A DNA stretch of 6,842 nt from an uncultured Rickettsiales bacterium (GTDB taxonomy: Bacteria; Pseudomonadota; Alphaproteobacteria; Rickettsiales; UBA1997): positions 1 to 6,842 of the forward strand of contig CAKVBE010000048.1 of the NCBI GenBank assembly GCA_934725005.1, in the 5' to 3' direction. Below the pieces are notes generated by a model. The model had not been told where the DNA came from. It saw nothing but the letters and a program-made list of their open reading frames with translations, and made no database searches. This document shows, one piece after another, positions 1 to 6,325 of this stretch. Position 1 is the stretch's first letter. Each line of letters begins with the position of its first letter. Made by a program: the position numbers and the translations under genes.

Positions 1-1195
1 TAAAACTATTATTACGTTTTAAAATAAAAGGATCCTCACTAGCACTATTGATTCCGGCAACTATACCCTGCCCTGCTGCTTCTTCATAACCAGTTGTACC
101 ATTTATTTGACCAGCTAAATACAAATTTTTTATTTTTTTTGTTTCTAATGTTGGCCTCAACTCCAAAGGATTTACGTAATCATACTCAATAGCGTATGCA
201 TATCTTAATATATTACAATTTTCTAAACCTTTAATTGTTCTTATAAATTCTTCCTGTAAATACTCTGGCAACGAAGTCGAAATCCCATTAGGATAAACTA
301 TATTTGAATCAATACCTTCAGATTCTAAAAATATCTGATGTCTTTCTTTATCTTTAAACCTAACTAATTTATCTTCTATAGATGGGCAATAACGAGGTCC
401 TCTTCCAACTATATTACCACTATATAAAGCAGTTTCATTTAAATTATCTAAAATAATCTTATGAGTGTTTGCATTTGTATATGTTATATAACAATTTATT
501 TGAGGAACATTTATCTTCTCATTCATATAAGAAAATGGAGTTGGTACTTCATCACTTTTTTGCAGCTCTAATTCAGAATAATCTATTGAATCTTTTGCAA
601 TTCTAGCCGGCGTACCAGTTTTTAATCTACCAATACTAAAATTTTTCCTAAAAAATTCAGCTAACTTCTTCGATGGCTTTTCATCTATTCTTCCGGCATC
701 ATAGTGTCTGTGTCCAACGTGTATAACACCATTCAAAAATGTACCAGTTGTTATAATTACTTTATCAGAAAAAATCTTTTTATCATCATTAATAATAACA
801 CCCTTAACAATATTATTATCAACAATAATATCAGTGACTTCAGCCTCAATAATATTAATATTTTTATAATCTCTCAGAAGTCTATTCATGGATTGTTTAT
901 ATAACTTTCTATCAATTTGGCATCTTGGAGAATAAACAGCTGGTCCTTTACTCAGATTTAATATTTTGAAATGTGTACCAGACATATCTGCGCATTTTCC
1001 CATAAGTCCATCAAGCGCATCAATCTCTCTTACTATTGTGCCCTTAGCAACACCACCTATAGATGGATTACACGACAACTCACCTATATTCTCAAGACTA
1101 AACGTTAGCAAGGCAACTTTTTTATTCATTCTTGCGGCAGCGGCTGCTGCTTCACAGCCGGCATTGCCACCACCAACAACAATAACATTGTACAT
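1..1195 (-). CDS. mnmG: MnmG (GidA), tRNA wobble-uridine modification enzyme, 3' end cut by window edge
   Basis: FAD-dependent enzyme that, in complex with the GTPase MnmE, installs the carboxymethylaminomethyl (or aminomethyl) group at C5 of wobble uridine 34 in certain tRNAs; cytoplasmic. The reading frame starts at the ATG at 1195 and stays open to the window edge, giving 398 residues of a family usually about 620-630 long. Visible motifs are the dinucleotide-binding GGGNAG (residues 8-13), CNPSIGG with the first family cysteine (C42), [32 protein letters not shown] with the second cysteine (C270), [10 protein letters not shown] and [13 protein letters not shown]. The FAD/NADH-binding part is therefore intact, and the missing part is the C-terminal helical domain that binds MnmE and tRNA. 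The start is chosen because [10 protein letters not shown] matches the family N-terminus; there is no clear Shine-Dalgarno. It lies 10 bp after the lipoprotein stop, probably in the same transcript. MnmE is not in the window. Confidence 0.97.
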   Translation of the reverse strand, partial: MYNVIVVGGGNAGCEAAAAAARMNKKVALLTFSLENIGELSCNPSIGGVAKGTIVREIDALDGLMGKCADMSGTHFKILNLSKGPAVYSPRCQIDRKLYKQSMNRLLRDYKNINIIEAEVTDIIVDNNIVKGVIINDDKKIFSDKVIITTGTFLNGVIHVGHRHYDAGRIDEKPSKKLAEFFRKNFSIGRLKTGTPARIAKDSIDYSELELQKSDEVPTPFSYMNEKINVPQINCYITYTNANTHKIILDNLNETALYSGNIVGRGPRYCPSIEDKLVRFKDKERHQIFLESEGIDSNIVYPNGISTSLPEYLQEEFIRTIKGLENCNILRYAYAIEYDYVNPLELRPTLETKKIKNLYLAGQINGTTGYEEAAGQGIVAGINSASEDPFILKRNNSF

Positions 1196-1205
1196 TTTTG
1201 TATAT

Positions 1206-1853
1206 CTATTTATTTTTATTGAATAGATTTTTGAATCTTTCTTTTATATTGTTTATATCAAAAGTTTTGTTTTCTTCAGATTTTTTATTCTTCTCTTCTT
1301 CGGCTTTAAGTTTTTCCATTTCAAGCTTTAAATTATATTTTTTAAGTTGTTCACGCTTTATAAGGTATAGATAATCATAACTAGTTTGTGCTACATCATA
1401 ATGTATATAATTGAAGTTTTTATTCATATAAGTATTTCTGTTAAAATATGAATATTTATCAACATTTGGTCTATCAACAGATACTTGCTTTACATACTCA
1501 CCATGATTATCTTCTAGATAAGAAACTTCTATATTTTTAGTAGCCTCATCGATCATTTCTTTCTTTCTGTATTGCTCTAAAAACTTAGCGTTTAATTCAT
1601 TTCTTAGTTTGATACTATTTATATCATCATCTGGAGCATCTTTATAACCATAAAATATGTTATTTTCAGCAGCAATTTTTCTATGCTTGTCACGTTTCTT
1701 AGCTATGTCTTTCTCATGTTTCTTTAAAAACTTTTTATTGTATATATACACTGGGTCCTTGCTTCTAAAACCACAAGACGATATACAAAACAAAACTAAT
1801 GCTAAACAGAAAAACTTAAAAAATTTATTTTTCTCTAAATGTAAATACATCAT
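1206..1853 (-). CDS. Small predicted lipoprotein, function unknown
   Basis: I do not recognise this 215-residue protein. Its N-terminus is a lipoprotein signal peptide: lysines at 8-13, a hydrophobic stretch at about 14-25 and a lipobox ISSC with the lipidated cysteine at C27, followed by Gly. The lack of Asp after the Cys would favour the outer membrane in a Lol-type system. The mature part is highly charged: a Lys-rich segment (about 39-60), a Tyr/Asn-rich segment (about 134-164) and a Lys/Glu-rich segment likely to form a helix or coiled coil (about 165-195). No enzyme motif is visible. The gene begins 29 bp inside the end of the upstream SPOR lipoprotein gene, suggesting translational coupling and perhaps a shared envelope role. 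Two adjacent Met codons (1853 and 1850) are possible starts; a GGGA 7 nt before the second favours 1850. That it is a real gene is supported by the overlap arrangement and the signal peptide. Confidence 0.85.
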   Translation of the reverse strand: MMYLHLEKNKFFKFFCLALVLFCISSCGFRSKDPVYIYNKKFLKKHEKDIAKKRDKHRKIAAENNIFYGYKDAPDDDINSIKLRNELNAKFLEQYRKKEMIDEATKNIEVSYLEDNHGEYVKQVSVDRPNVDKYSYFNRNTYMNKNFNYIHYDVAQTSYDYLYLIKREQLKKYNLKLEMEKLKAEEEKNKKSEENKTFDINNIKERFKNLFNKNK

Positions 1854-3234
1854 AATGTCCCATATTAATTATTCTATCTTTTTCAATTTCTGCTTCAGCT
1901 AAAGTATCAAAAGGTCCAATAACACCCCTATAATACATGGTACCATCCAAATTCACAGGATAAACTATACCATTGTTATTGGTATTATATTTTTTTAGGA
2001 TCTTCTTACAATTTTTTTCATTTCTTACTGAGACTATTTGAACATAAAATTTACCACTTTTTAAACCAGCAGTTTTATTCAAAAACTTATTATTATTAGA
2101 TATTTCCCTTTTATATTGTGCTTGGCTAATTTTTCTTGCATCTAAAACTGATTGAGCATCTATAACATCTGTGTTAATATTGTCAACACTATTACCATTT
2201 TCAATATCATCTTGCACAATGTTCTCCTCTCTAGGAACATCATTCTCGCTGTCATGCTTGAAAGACTCGTTTTTATTCAATTCATCTGTCTTTTCGTCTT
2301 CTTTACTCCAAAATTTCCACCAACTTTTCTTCTTCGAAACACCAACAACTTTTATATCATCCAGTTTACCATCACTGTCTATATCATTAGAAACTTCAAC
2401 TTCTATATTGTCGGATTTTGAATCAACAATATCCTCTTGTTTATTATTAGGATTTTCATTTTTTTGTTCTAGAACAAAGTTCGAATCCACTTTTTCGTCG
2501 CTAACTTTAGAATCAAAATCATTCAAATTTACAATATCATCTTCATGAACATCAACCTCAACAGTTTTGCCACTATCATTTAAATCTTTTTCTTTTAATT
2601 TATTACCACTTGCATCTTCTTTAACTTTATCAGTGTTAACACTATCAACTGTCTTTTTAGTACTCATATCCTTGTCATTTACATTATTAACAACAATTTC
2701 ATTTACATCAGCACTATTCCCACTTTGTTCAGAATTTGTACTCTGTTCTAAATCTTTAACATTCTTAGTTGATTTTGATGCCTTCTTATTACGTCCATCA
2801 TCATGACCATTTATCGTATTTTTCCTCTTTTTTACAATAGGATCTGCGAAAAATGAATCCGGAATATAGTCGAAATCCTCTATGGTCTTTACTTTCGGTT
2901 TAGATTCTTCTATCACAGACTTCGTTAAATCGCTATTCTTTTTTACAACTTCTTCAACAATTATATTATTATCTAAAACGCTTTTGTTAGTATAAGCAGT
3001 ACTATCTGAAACAATTTTAGTTTTTTCGTCTTCAACACTATTAACTTTAATATAAGCTGTATCATTTACACGTCTAGTATTGTTACGTTTTTGCTTTTCA
3101 ATATATTTTTTATTAAACTCTGGAGTTTGTTTTTTAAATGTAGTTCTACTTCCGTCTTTACCGGTCAAAACCATATAATTACTACTACATGAAACTGTTA
3201 TAAATAAAAGTAAAATTAATAAAATTCTAAACAT
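1825..3234 (-). CDS. Lipoprotein with long disordered linker and C-terminal SPOR domain
   Basis: Predicted 469-residue envelope lipoprotein. Residues 1-15 are a hydrophobic signal peptide, with a lipobox-like TVSC and cysteine C16; Thr rather than Leu at -3 is a weak fit. Residues about 35-390 are low-complexity, rich in Asp, Glu, Lys, Asn, Ser and Val, and probably disordered, broken by a striking aromatic patch KKKSWWKFW (301-309). Residues 394-466 fit a SPOR domain: an opening FYVQIVSV strand, the helix ending KKILKKYN, then YYRGVIGPF and a second helix before a closing strand. SPOR domains bind peptidoglycan with denuded glycan strands and usually target proteins to the division septum. 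No double-psi barrel (RlpA) or amidase domain is visible, so the protein looks like a scaffold rather than an enzyme. TAGG lies 4 nt before the start, and a promoter candidate lies upstream. It probably heads a unit with the small lipoprotein and mnmG. The SPOR call is by pattern; the specific function is unknown. Confidence 0.9.
   Translation of the reverse strand: MFRILLILLLFITVSCSSNYMVLTGKDGSRTTFKKQTPEFNKKYIEKQKRNNTRRVNDTAYIKVNSVEDEKTKIVSDSTAYTNKSVLDNNIIVEEVVKKNSDLTKSVIEESKPKVKTIEDFDYIPDSFFADPIVKKRKNTINGHDDGRNKKASKSTKNVKDLEQSTNSEQSGNSADVNEIVVNNVNDKDMSTKKTVDSVNTDKVKEDASGNKLKEKDLNDSGKTVEVDVHEDDIVNLNDFDSKVSDEKVDSNFVLEQKNENPNNKQEDIVDSKSDNIEVEVSNDIDSDGKLDDIKVVGVSKKKSWWKFWSKEDEKTDELNKNESFKHDSENDVPREENIVQDDIENGNSVDNINTDVIDAQSVLDARKISQAQYKREISNNNKFLNKTAGLKSGKFYVQIVSVRNEKNCKKILKKYNTNNNGIVYPVNLDGTMYYRGVIGPFDTLAEAEIEKDRIINMGHYDVFTFREK
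1858..1861 (-). promoter_or_regulatory. Possible Shine-Dalgarno of the small lipoprotein gene
   Basis: GGGA on the minus strand, inside the 3' end of the SPOR lipoprotein gene. It is 4 nt from the first ATG (1853) and 7 nt from the second (1850), so it argues for the second Met as the main start. It is one of very few purine-rich sites before a start codon in this window. Confidence 0.4.
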
Positions 3235-3267
3235 CGTACCTAATAATTAACACTAAAATCATTGTTA

Positions 3268-3295
3268 ATAATAAAACATATAGCAAAAAAATCAA
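3268..3295 (-). promoter_or_regulatory. Candidate sigma70 promoter for the lipoprotein-mnmG unit
   Basis: On the minus strand, TTGATT (3290-3295) is followed after 16 nt by TATTAT (3268-3273), in the 80-bp gap between the hdaA stop and the SPOR lipoprotein start. The match is 4 of 6 at -35 and 5 of 6 at -10. It would place the transcript start near 3261 and leave a leader of about 27 nt. Chance matches are common in DNA this AT-rich, so this rests on spacing and position. Confidence 0.45.
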
Positions 3296-3314
3296 CAGAT
3301 AAAAAATACTAAAA

Positions 3315-4007
3315 CTATATTATAATATTAAGAATTTTCTTAAAAAATGGTATTGTTATCTTACTTTTTTCAGATTTAGAAGTAAATATAATGTTATTTA
3401 TAAAATCATACATTTCTACATAATTATCAGGCGCGAATTTAAATATATATTTTGCAGTTTGTGTTTTCAGTATAACTTTTTTATCAGAAAATAATTTTAG
3501 AAATAACATATATTTAATTTCGCTATTAATTTTTCCAATTTTAATCTTGATAGCTGAATTGACTCTTGACTTCAAGTCTCCAATATCAAATCTAATCCTA
3601 GAAACATTATTGCAAGTTGTAACAAGAAGATTACTTTTTTTTAATTGTATTATGTTCAGCAAATGAAAAAATTTATTCTCATCTAACTTTGAAAAATCCA
3701 AATCATCAATAATGTAGTTTTCATAAAATTCAACACAATTCAGTAATTCGGAATTAAAATTTTCAAGTTTCATTTTACACAAAGAATTATAATCAATAAA
3801 TTTTGCATTGACATTATTCTTCCATATATTAGCTAAATATGTTTTGCCAGACTTTTTCTCACCAATCAAAAATATTACTCCAACTATACCAATATCTCTT
3901 TGATTTAAAAAACAAAAAGCCTCTTTATTTCCAGAAAAAACCAAAAAATCATTAACACTATAATTTTCTCTTTCTTTTAAAAAATTAAATTCAAGTTGTT
4001 CGATCAT
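3315..4007 (-). CDS. hdaA: HdaA-type DnaA-related AAA+ ATPase (regulator of replication initiation)
   Basis: Predicted 230-residue homologue of Hda/HdaA, which binds the DNA-loaded sliding clamp and stimulates ATP hydrolysis by DnaA, so that replication starts once per cycle. Residues 4-9 (QLEFNF) match the clamp-binding motif at the N-terminus of alphaproteobacterial HdaA. The AAA+ core follows: Walker A GEKKSGKT (49-56), Walker B YIIDDLD (98-104), a sensor-1-like NLLVTTCNN (126-134), and DLKSR (144-148), where R148 sits at the arginine-finger position of the family. The C-terminal part (about 160-225) looks like the helical lid. There is no DnaA domain IV, so it should not bind DnaA boxes itself, and the length fits Hda rather than DnaA. 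Its ATG overlaps the recF stop as ATGA, implying coupled translation with recF and dnaN. The sequence is divergent, Lys/Ile/Asn-rich as its neighbours are. An alternative is a generic DnaA-ATPase-domain protein whose regulatory role has changed. Confidence 0.88.
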   Translation of the reverse strand: MIEQLEFNFLKERENYSVNDFLVFSGNKEAFCFLNQRDIGIVGVIFLIGEKKSGKTYLANIWKNNVNAKFIDYNSLCKMKLENFNSELLNCVEFYENYIIDDLDFSKLDENKFFHLLNIIQLKKSNLLVTTCNNVSRIRFDIGDLKSRVNSAIKIKIGKINSEIKYMLFLKLFSDKKVILKTQTAKYIFKFAPDNYVEMYDFINNIIFTSKSEKSKITIPFFKKILNIII

Positions 4008-5122
4008 TCTAAATCAATAAAATTAGCATTCTTAAAATTATCAAAATCATTAACATTTATACCAGTGATAAATGTTTGAACGTTTAAATTTTCAATTTCT
4101 GAAAACAGAATATCTCTAGTTTTGCTATCAAGATGACTCACTATATCATCCAATAAGAGTATCGGTATACCTTTGTTAATATTTTTAGAAAAAATGCATC
4201 TAACAAACATTAATGCAATTAATAATAATTTTTGTTCCCCGGTTGAGCATAAACTTGCTTTTATATTCTTATCTTTATGAATCAAGACAAGATCAGATTT
4301 GTGTATACCAAAACTAGTTTTTTTTAAATTTGTATCAATGCTTCTATTATTCAATAGCATATTTGAATAATAATCTTCTACATCAATAGATTTTTTTGAA
4401 CGTAGCATATTTTCAACCATACCATAAATTTCAAGTGTACCAATTGGAAATGATAAATCGTAAGCATTAAATATATTATTCATTATATTTACTGTTTCAT
4501 TCCTGATACTAGCGATCGACACACCTAAATCTACTATTTTTTTCTCCACAATATTTAACCAATTTTTATCTATATTTTCTCCAGACAATATCTTTAATCT
4601 CTCTTTTATGAAAAACTCATATTTTTTAACGGTATCGTAATGATCAGTAAATAATAGACTAGCTGTTTTGTCCAAAAATTTTCTTCTAACAGAACTTTGT
4701 TCAATAAAAAATTGATCCATTTGTGGAATTAAATAAGTAATCTTAAAAATATCCTTCAATTGTGAACTTTTTTTTATATTTTCATCATTAATTTTTACTA
4801 CCTTTTTATAACTATCTACATCCCTTTTATACACAATAGAGGAACTATTATAACCAAAATTAAAAAATTTTATATAAAGCGAAAACAAAACATCTTGTTG
4901 AAGAAACGGATTTATGCAACCACTAGAATTCACTAAATCCATGACATCAGTCTTTCTAAAACTCTTTAATTCCTCAAAAAAATATATGGCCTCAAGAATG
5001 CTTGTTTTTCCAACTCCATTGTTGCCCAATATTACATTGGTGTTATTAGAAAATTCTATTTTTTTTGTTAAATAATTTCTGAAATTATTTACAACAACTT
5101 CAGAAATATATCTCTCAGACAT
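4004..5122 (-). CDS. recF: RecF, DNA gap repair and fork restart ATPase
   Basis: RecF is an SMC/ABC-like ATPase that, with RecO and RecR, loads RecA at ssDNA-dsDNA junctions during gap repair and fork restart. The 372-residue length is typical. Motifs are the N-terminal NNFRNY strand (12-17), Walker A GNNGVGKT (33-40) followed by SILEAI, SVRRKFLD (144-151), the ABC signature STGEQK (293-298), Walker B ILLLDD (321-326) and the D-loop SHLD (329-332). All parts of a working ATPase are present. The family GPHR-type motif reads FGIHKSD here, a modest divergence. It starts 4 bp after dnaN and overlaps hdaA by 4 bp, so it is the middle gene of a three-gene operon. The dnaN-recF pairing is ancestral near bacterial origins. 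No strong Shine-Dalgarno is seen; the start is fixed by the fit of MSERYISEVVV to the family N-terminus. Confidence 0.97.
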   Translation of the reverse strand: MSERYISEVVVNNFRNYLTKKIEFSNNTNVILGNNGVGKTSILEAIYFFEELKSFRKTDVMDLVNSSGCINPFLQQDVLFSLYIKFFNFGYNSSSIVYKRDVDSYKKVVKINDENIKKSSQLKDIFKITYLIPQMDQFFIEQSSVRRKFLDKTASLLFTDHYDTVKKYEFFIKERLKILSGENIDKNWLNIVEKKIVDLGVSIASIRNETVNIMNNIFNAYDLSFPIGTLEIYGMVENMLRSKKSIDVEDYYSNMLLNNRSIDTNLKKTSFGIHKSDLVLIHKDKNIKASLCSTGEQKLLLIALMFVRCIFSKNINKGIPILLLDDIVSHLDSKTRDILFSEIENLNVQTFITGINVNDFDNFKNANFIDLE

Positions 5123-5126
5123 TTTT

Positions 5127-6239
5127 TTAAATTCTTACAGGCATTAAAACAAATAAATTATTATTTTCTTCTGTACCCTGTACTATAATCGGTAAACTGC
5201 CGCCACCAAGTTTTAGATAAACCTCATCACTTTCAATCTGTGCCAATATGTCCAATAAATATCTTGAATTAAAACCGATTTCTATTATATCGCCACTATA
5301 ATTTGCATTTATTTCATCATCAGCATAACCATTTTCAGCACTTTCAGCAATCAATTTAATACTATTATCAGAAATTACAAACTTAACACCACTGTGCTTA
5401 TCAGAAACAACAGTTGATACTCTGTCAATGCTTGATATAAAGTCTTTTTTCTTAACAATCGCAATATTTGAATTTGAAGCAGGTATAACTCTCTCATAAT
5501 CTGGATATTCAGCATCTATCAGTTTAGAAACTAATACGCATCCATCTGTTGATAATTTTATCTTAGTTTTTGAAAAAGATAATGTTATTATTTCATTACA
5601 TGAATCTAAGATTTTTCTAATTTCAGTAAGAGTCTTTTTTGGTATAATATAACCACTAATTTTTGAATCTGTTTGAATTTTCTTAACAACTGCTAGTCTA
5701 TGACCGTCTGTAGCTGAACCAACTATATAATTATTATCATCAGATGATTTTGAATGAATATACATACCATTTAAATAATACCTAGCTTCATCATTTGAGA
5801 TAGCAAATTTTGTTTTGTCTATGATATCTATAAGATCGTCTTTATTAATTTCGCACTCTTCACACATATCAATATCTTCAACTGTAGGAAATGTGTCTGC
5901 ATCAAGTGATAGTAATTTGAATTTGGTTCTTCCAGATGAAACTACAACACTTTTATCTTCTTTTTCTTCAACCAATATTTCGGAGCCATCGTTCATTTTT
6001 TTCACTATATCAAACAATGTTTGTGCTGGCACTGTAGTTATCCCATTTTGTTCAACATTTGTTTGCAATGTCTTTTTTATAGTGGTATCTAAATCGGTAG
6101 TAGTCAAAGTTAAAAAACCGTTATTGGCCTCTAATTTAACATTCTGTAAAATAGGTATATTTAAATTTTTCTTACTGGAAACACTAACTAAAATGGACAA
6201 ACCACCTATAAAATCTTCTTTACTAATTATAAACTTCAT
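5127..6239 (-). CDS. dnaN: DnaN, DNA polymerase III sliding clamp (beta subunit)
   Basis: Ring-shaped processivity factor that holds DNA polymerase III and many repair and regulatory proteins on DNA. The 370 residues match the family length (366 in E. coli) and hold the three repeated clamp domains, roughly 1-120, 125-245 and 246-370. Recognisable segments are the N-terminal MKFIISKEDF, PAQTLFDIVKKM (71-82), YYLNGMYIH (154-162), SATDGHRLA (175-183), YPDYERVIP (245-253) and the C-terminal MPVRI (366-370). T177, G179, H180, R181, L182, P246, R250, V251 and the MPVRI tail line the partner-binding pocket, which therefore looks intact and should accept motifs such as QLEFNF of the neighbouring HdaA. 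The start is the ATG at 6239; the leader before it is T-rich with no Shine-Dalgarno. A promoter candidate lies just upstream. dnaA does not precede it; rpoD does. Confidence 0.98.
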   Translation of the reverse strand: MKFIISKEDFIGGLSILVSVSSKKNLNIPILQNVKLEANNGFLTLTTTDLDTTIKKTLQTNVEQNGITTVPAQTLFDIVKKMNDGSEILVEEKEDKSVVVSSGRTKFKLLSLDADTFPTVEDIDMCEECEINKDDLIDIIDKTKFAISNDEARYYLNGMYIHSKSSDDNNYIVGSATDGHRLAVVKKIQTDSKISGYIIPKKTLTEIRKILDSCNEIITLSFSKTKIKLSTDGCVLVSKLIDAEYPDYERVIPASNSNIAIVKKKDFISSIDRVSTVVSDKHSGVKFVISDNSIKLIAESAENGYADDEINANYSGDIIEIGFNSRYLLDILAQIESDEVYLKLGGGSLPIIVQGTEENNNLFVLMPVRI

Positions 6240-6274
6240 AAAACAAACAAAATAAAAAGCATTTATAAAAATAT

Positions 6275-6303
6275 ATAATAAAAAATTAGTTAAATTTTAA
6301 CAA
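6275..6303 (-). promoter_or_regulatory. Candidate sigma70 promoter for the dnaN-recF-hdaA operon
   Basis: In the 86-bp rpoD-dnaN gap, minus strand, TTGTTA (6298-6303) is followed after exactly 17 nt by TATTAT (6275-6280): 4 of 6 at -35, 5 of 6 at -10, with ideal spacing. The transcript would start near 6268, about 29 nt before the dnaN ATG. The spacer and part of the -35 are covered by a 13-bp dyad (6289-6301, GTTAAA-T-TTTAAC), which could be an operator or simply chance in AT-rich DNA. Confidence 0.5.
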
Positions 6304-6325
6304 CAAATTTTAATAACAAAATAGT

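Noticed and set aside
704..904. Plus-strand open frame of 66 codons, Asn/Ile-rich, opposite mnmG
   Set aside because: Low-complexity product lying inside conserved mnmG sequence; antisense shadow.
966..1226. Open plus-strand frame of 86 codons opposite the start of mnmG
   Set aside because: It is the antisense of the highly conserved FAD-binding N-terminus of MnmG; its Ala/Pro-rich stretch is the complement of the GGGNAG and poly-Ala codons. No independent coding signal.
2152..2806. Several plus-strand open frames rich in Ser, Phe, Leu and Ile opposite the SPOR lipoprotein
   Set aside because: They mirror Asp/Glu/Lys/Asn codons of the linker read backwards. The membrane-like composition is an artefact of AT-rich antisense.
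1825..3234. RlpA-type lytic transglycosylase
   Set aside because: A lipobox and SPOR domain are present, but I find no double-psi barrel motif in the region between them.
3235..3314. Origin of replication or DnaA-box cluster in the intergenic gaps
   Set aside because: Despite origin-associated genes, no sequence close to TTATCCACA was seen in either gap, and both gaps are too short for a typical oriC.
5815..6255. Plus-strand open frame of 146 codons opposite dnaN
   Set aside because: It overlaps a clearly conserved clamp gene on the other strand and matches no family; antisense shadow.
6240..6325. Rho-independent terminator after rpoD
   Set aside because: The only dyad (6289-6301) consists almost wholly of A-T pairs and would make a very weak stem; not a credible terminator.
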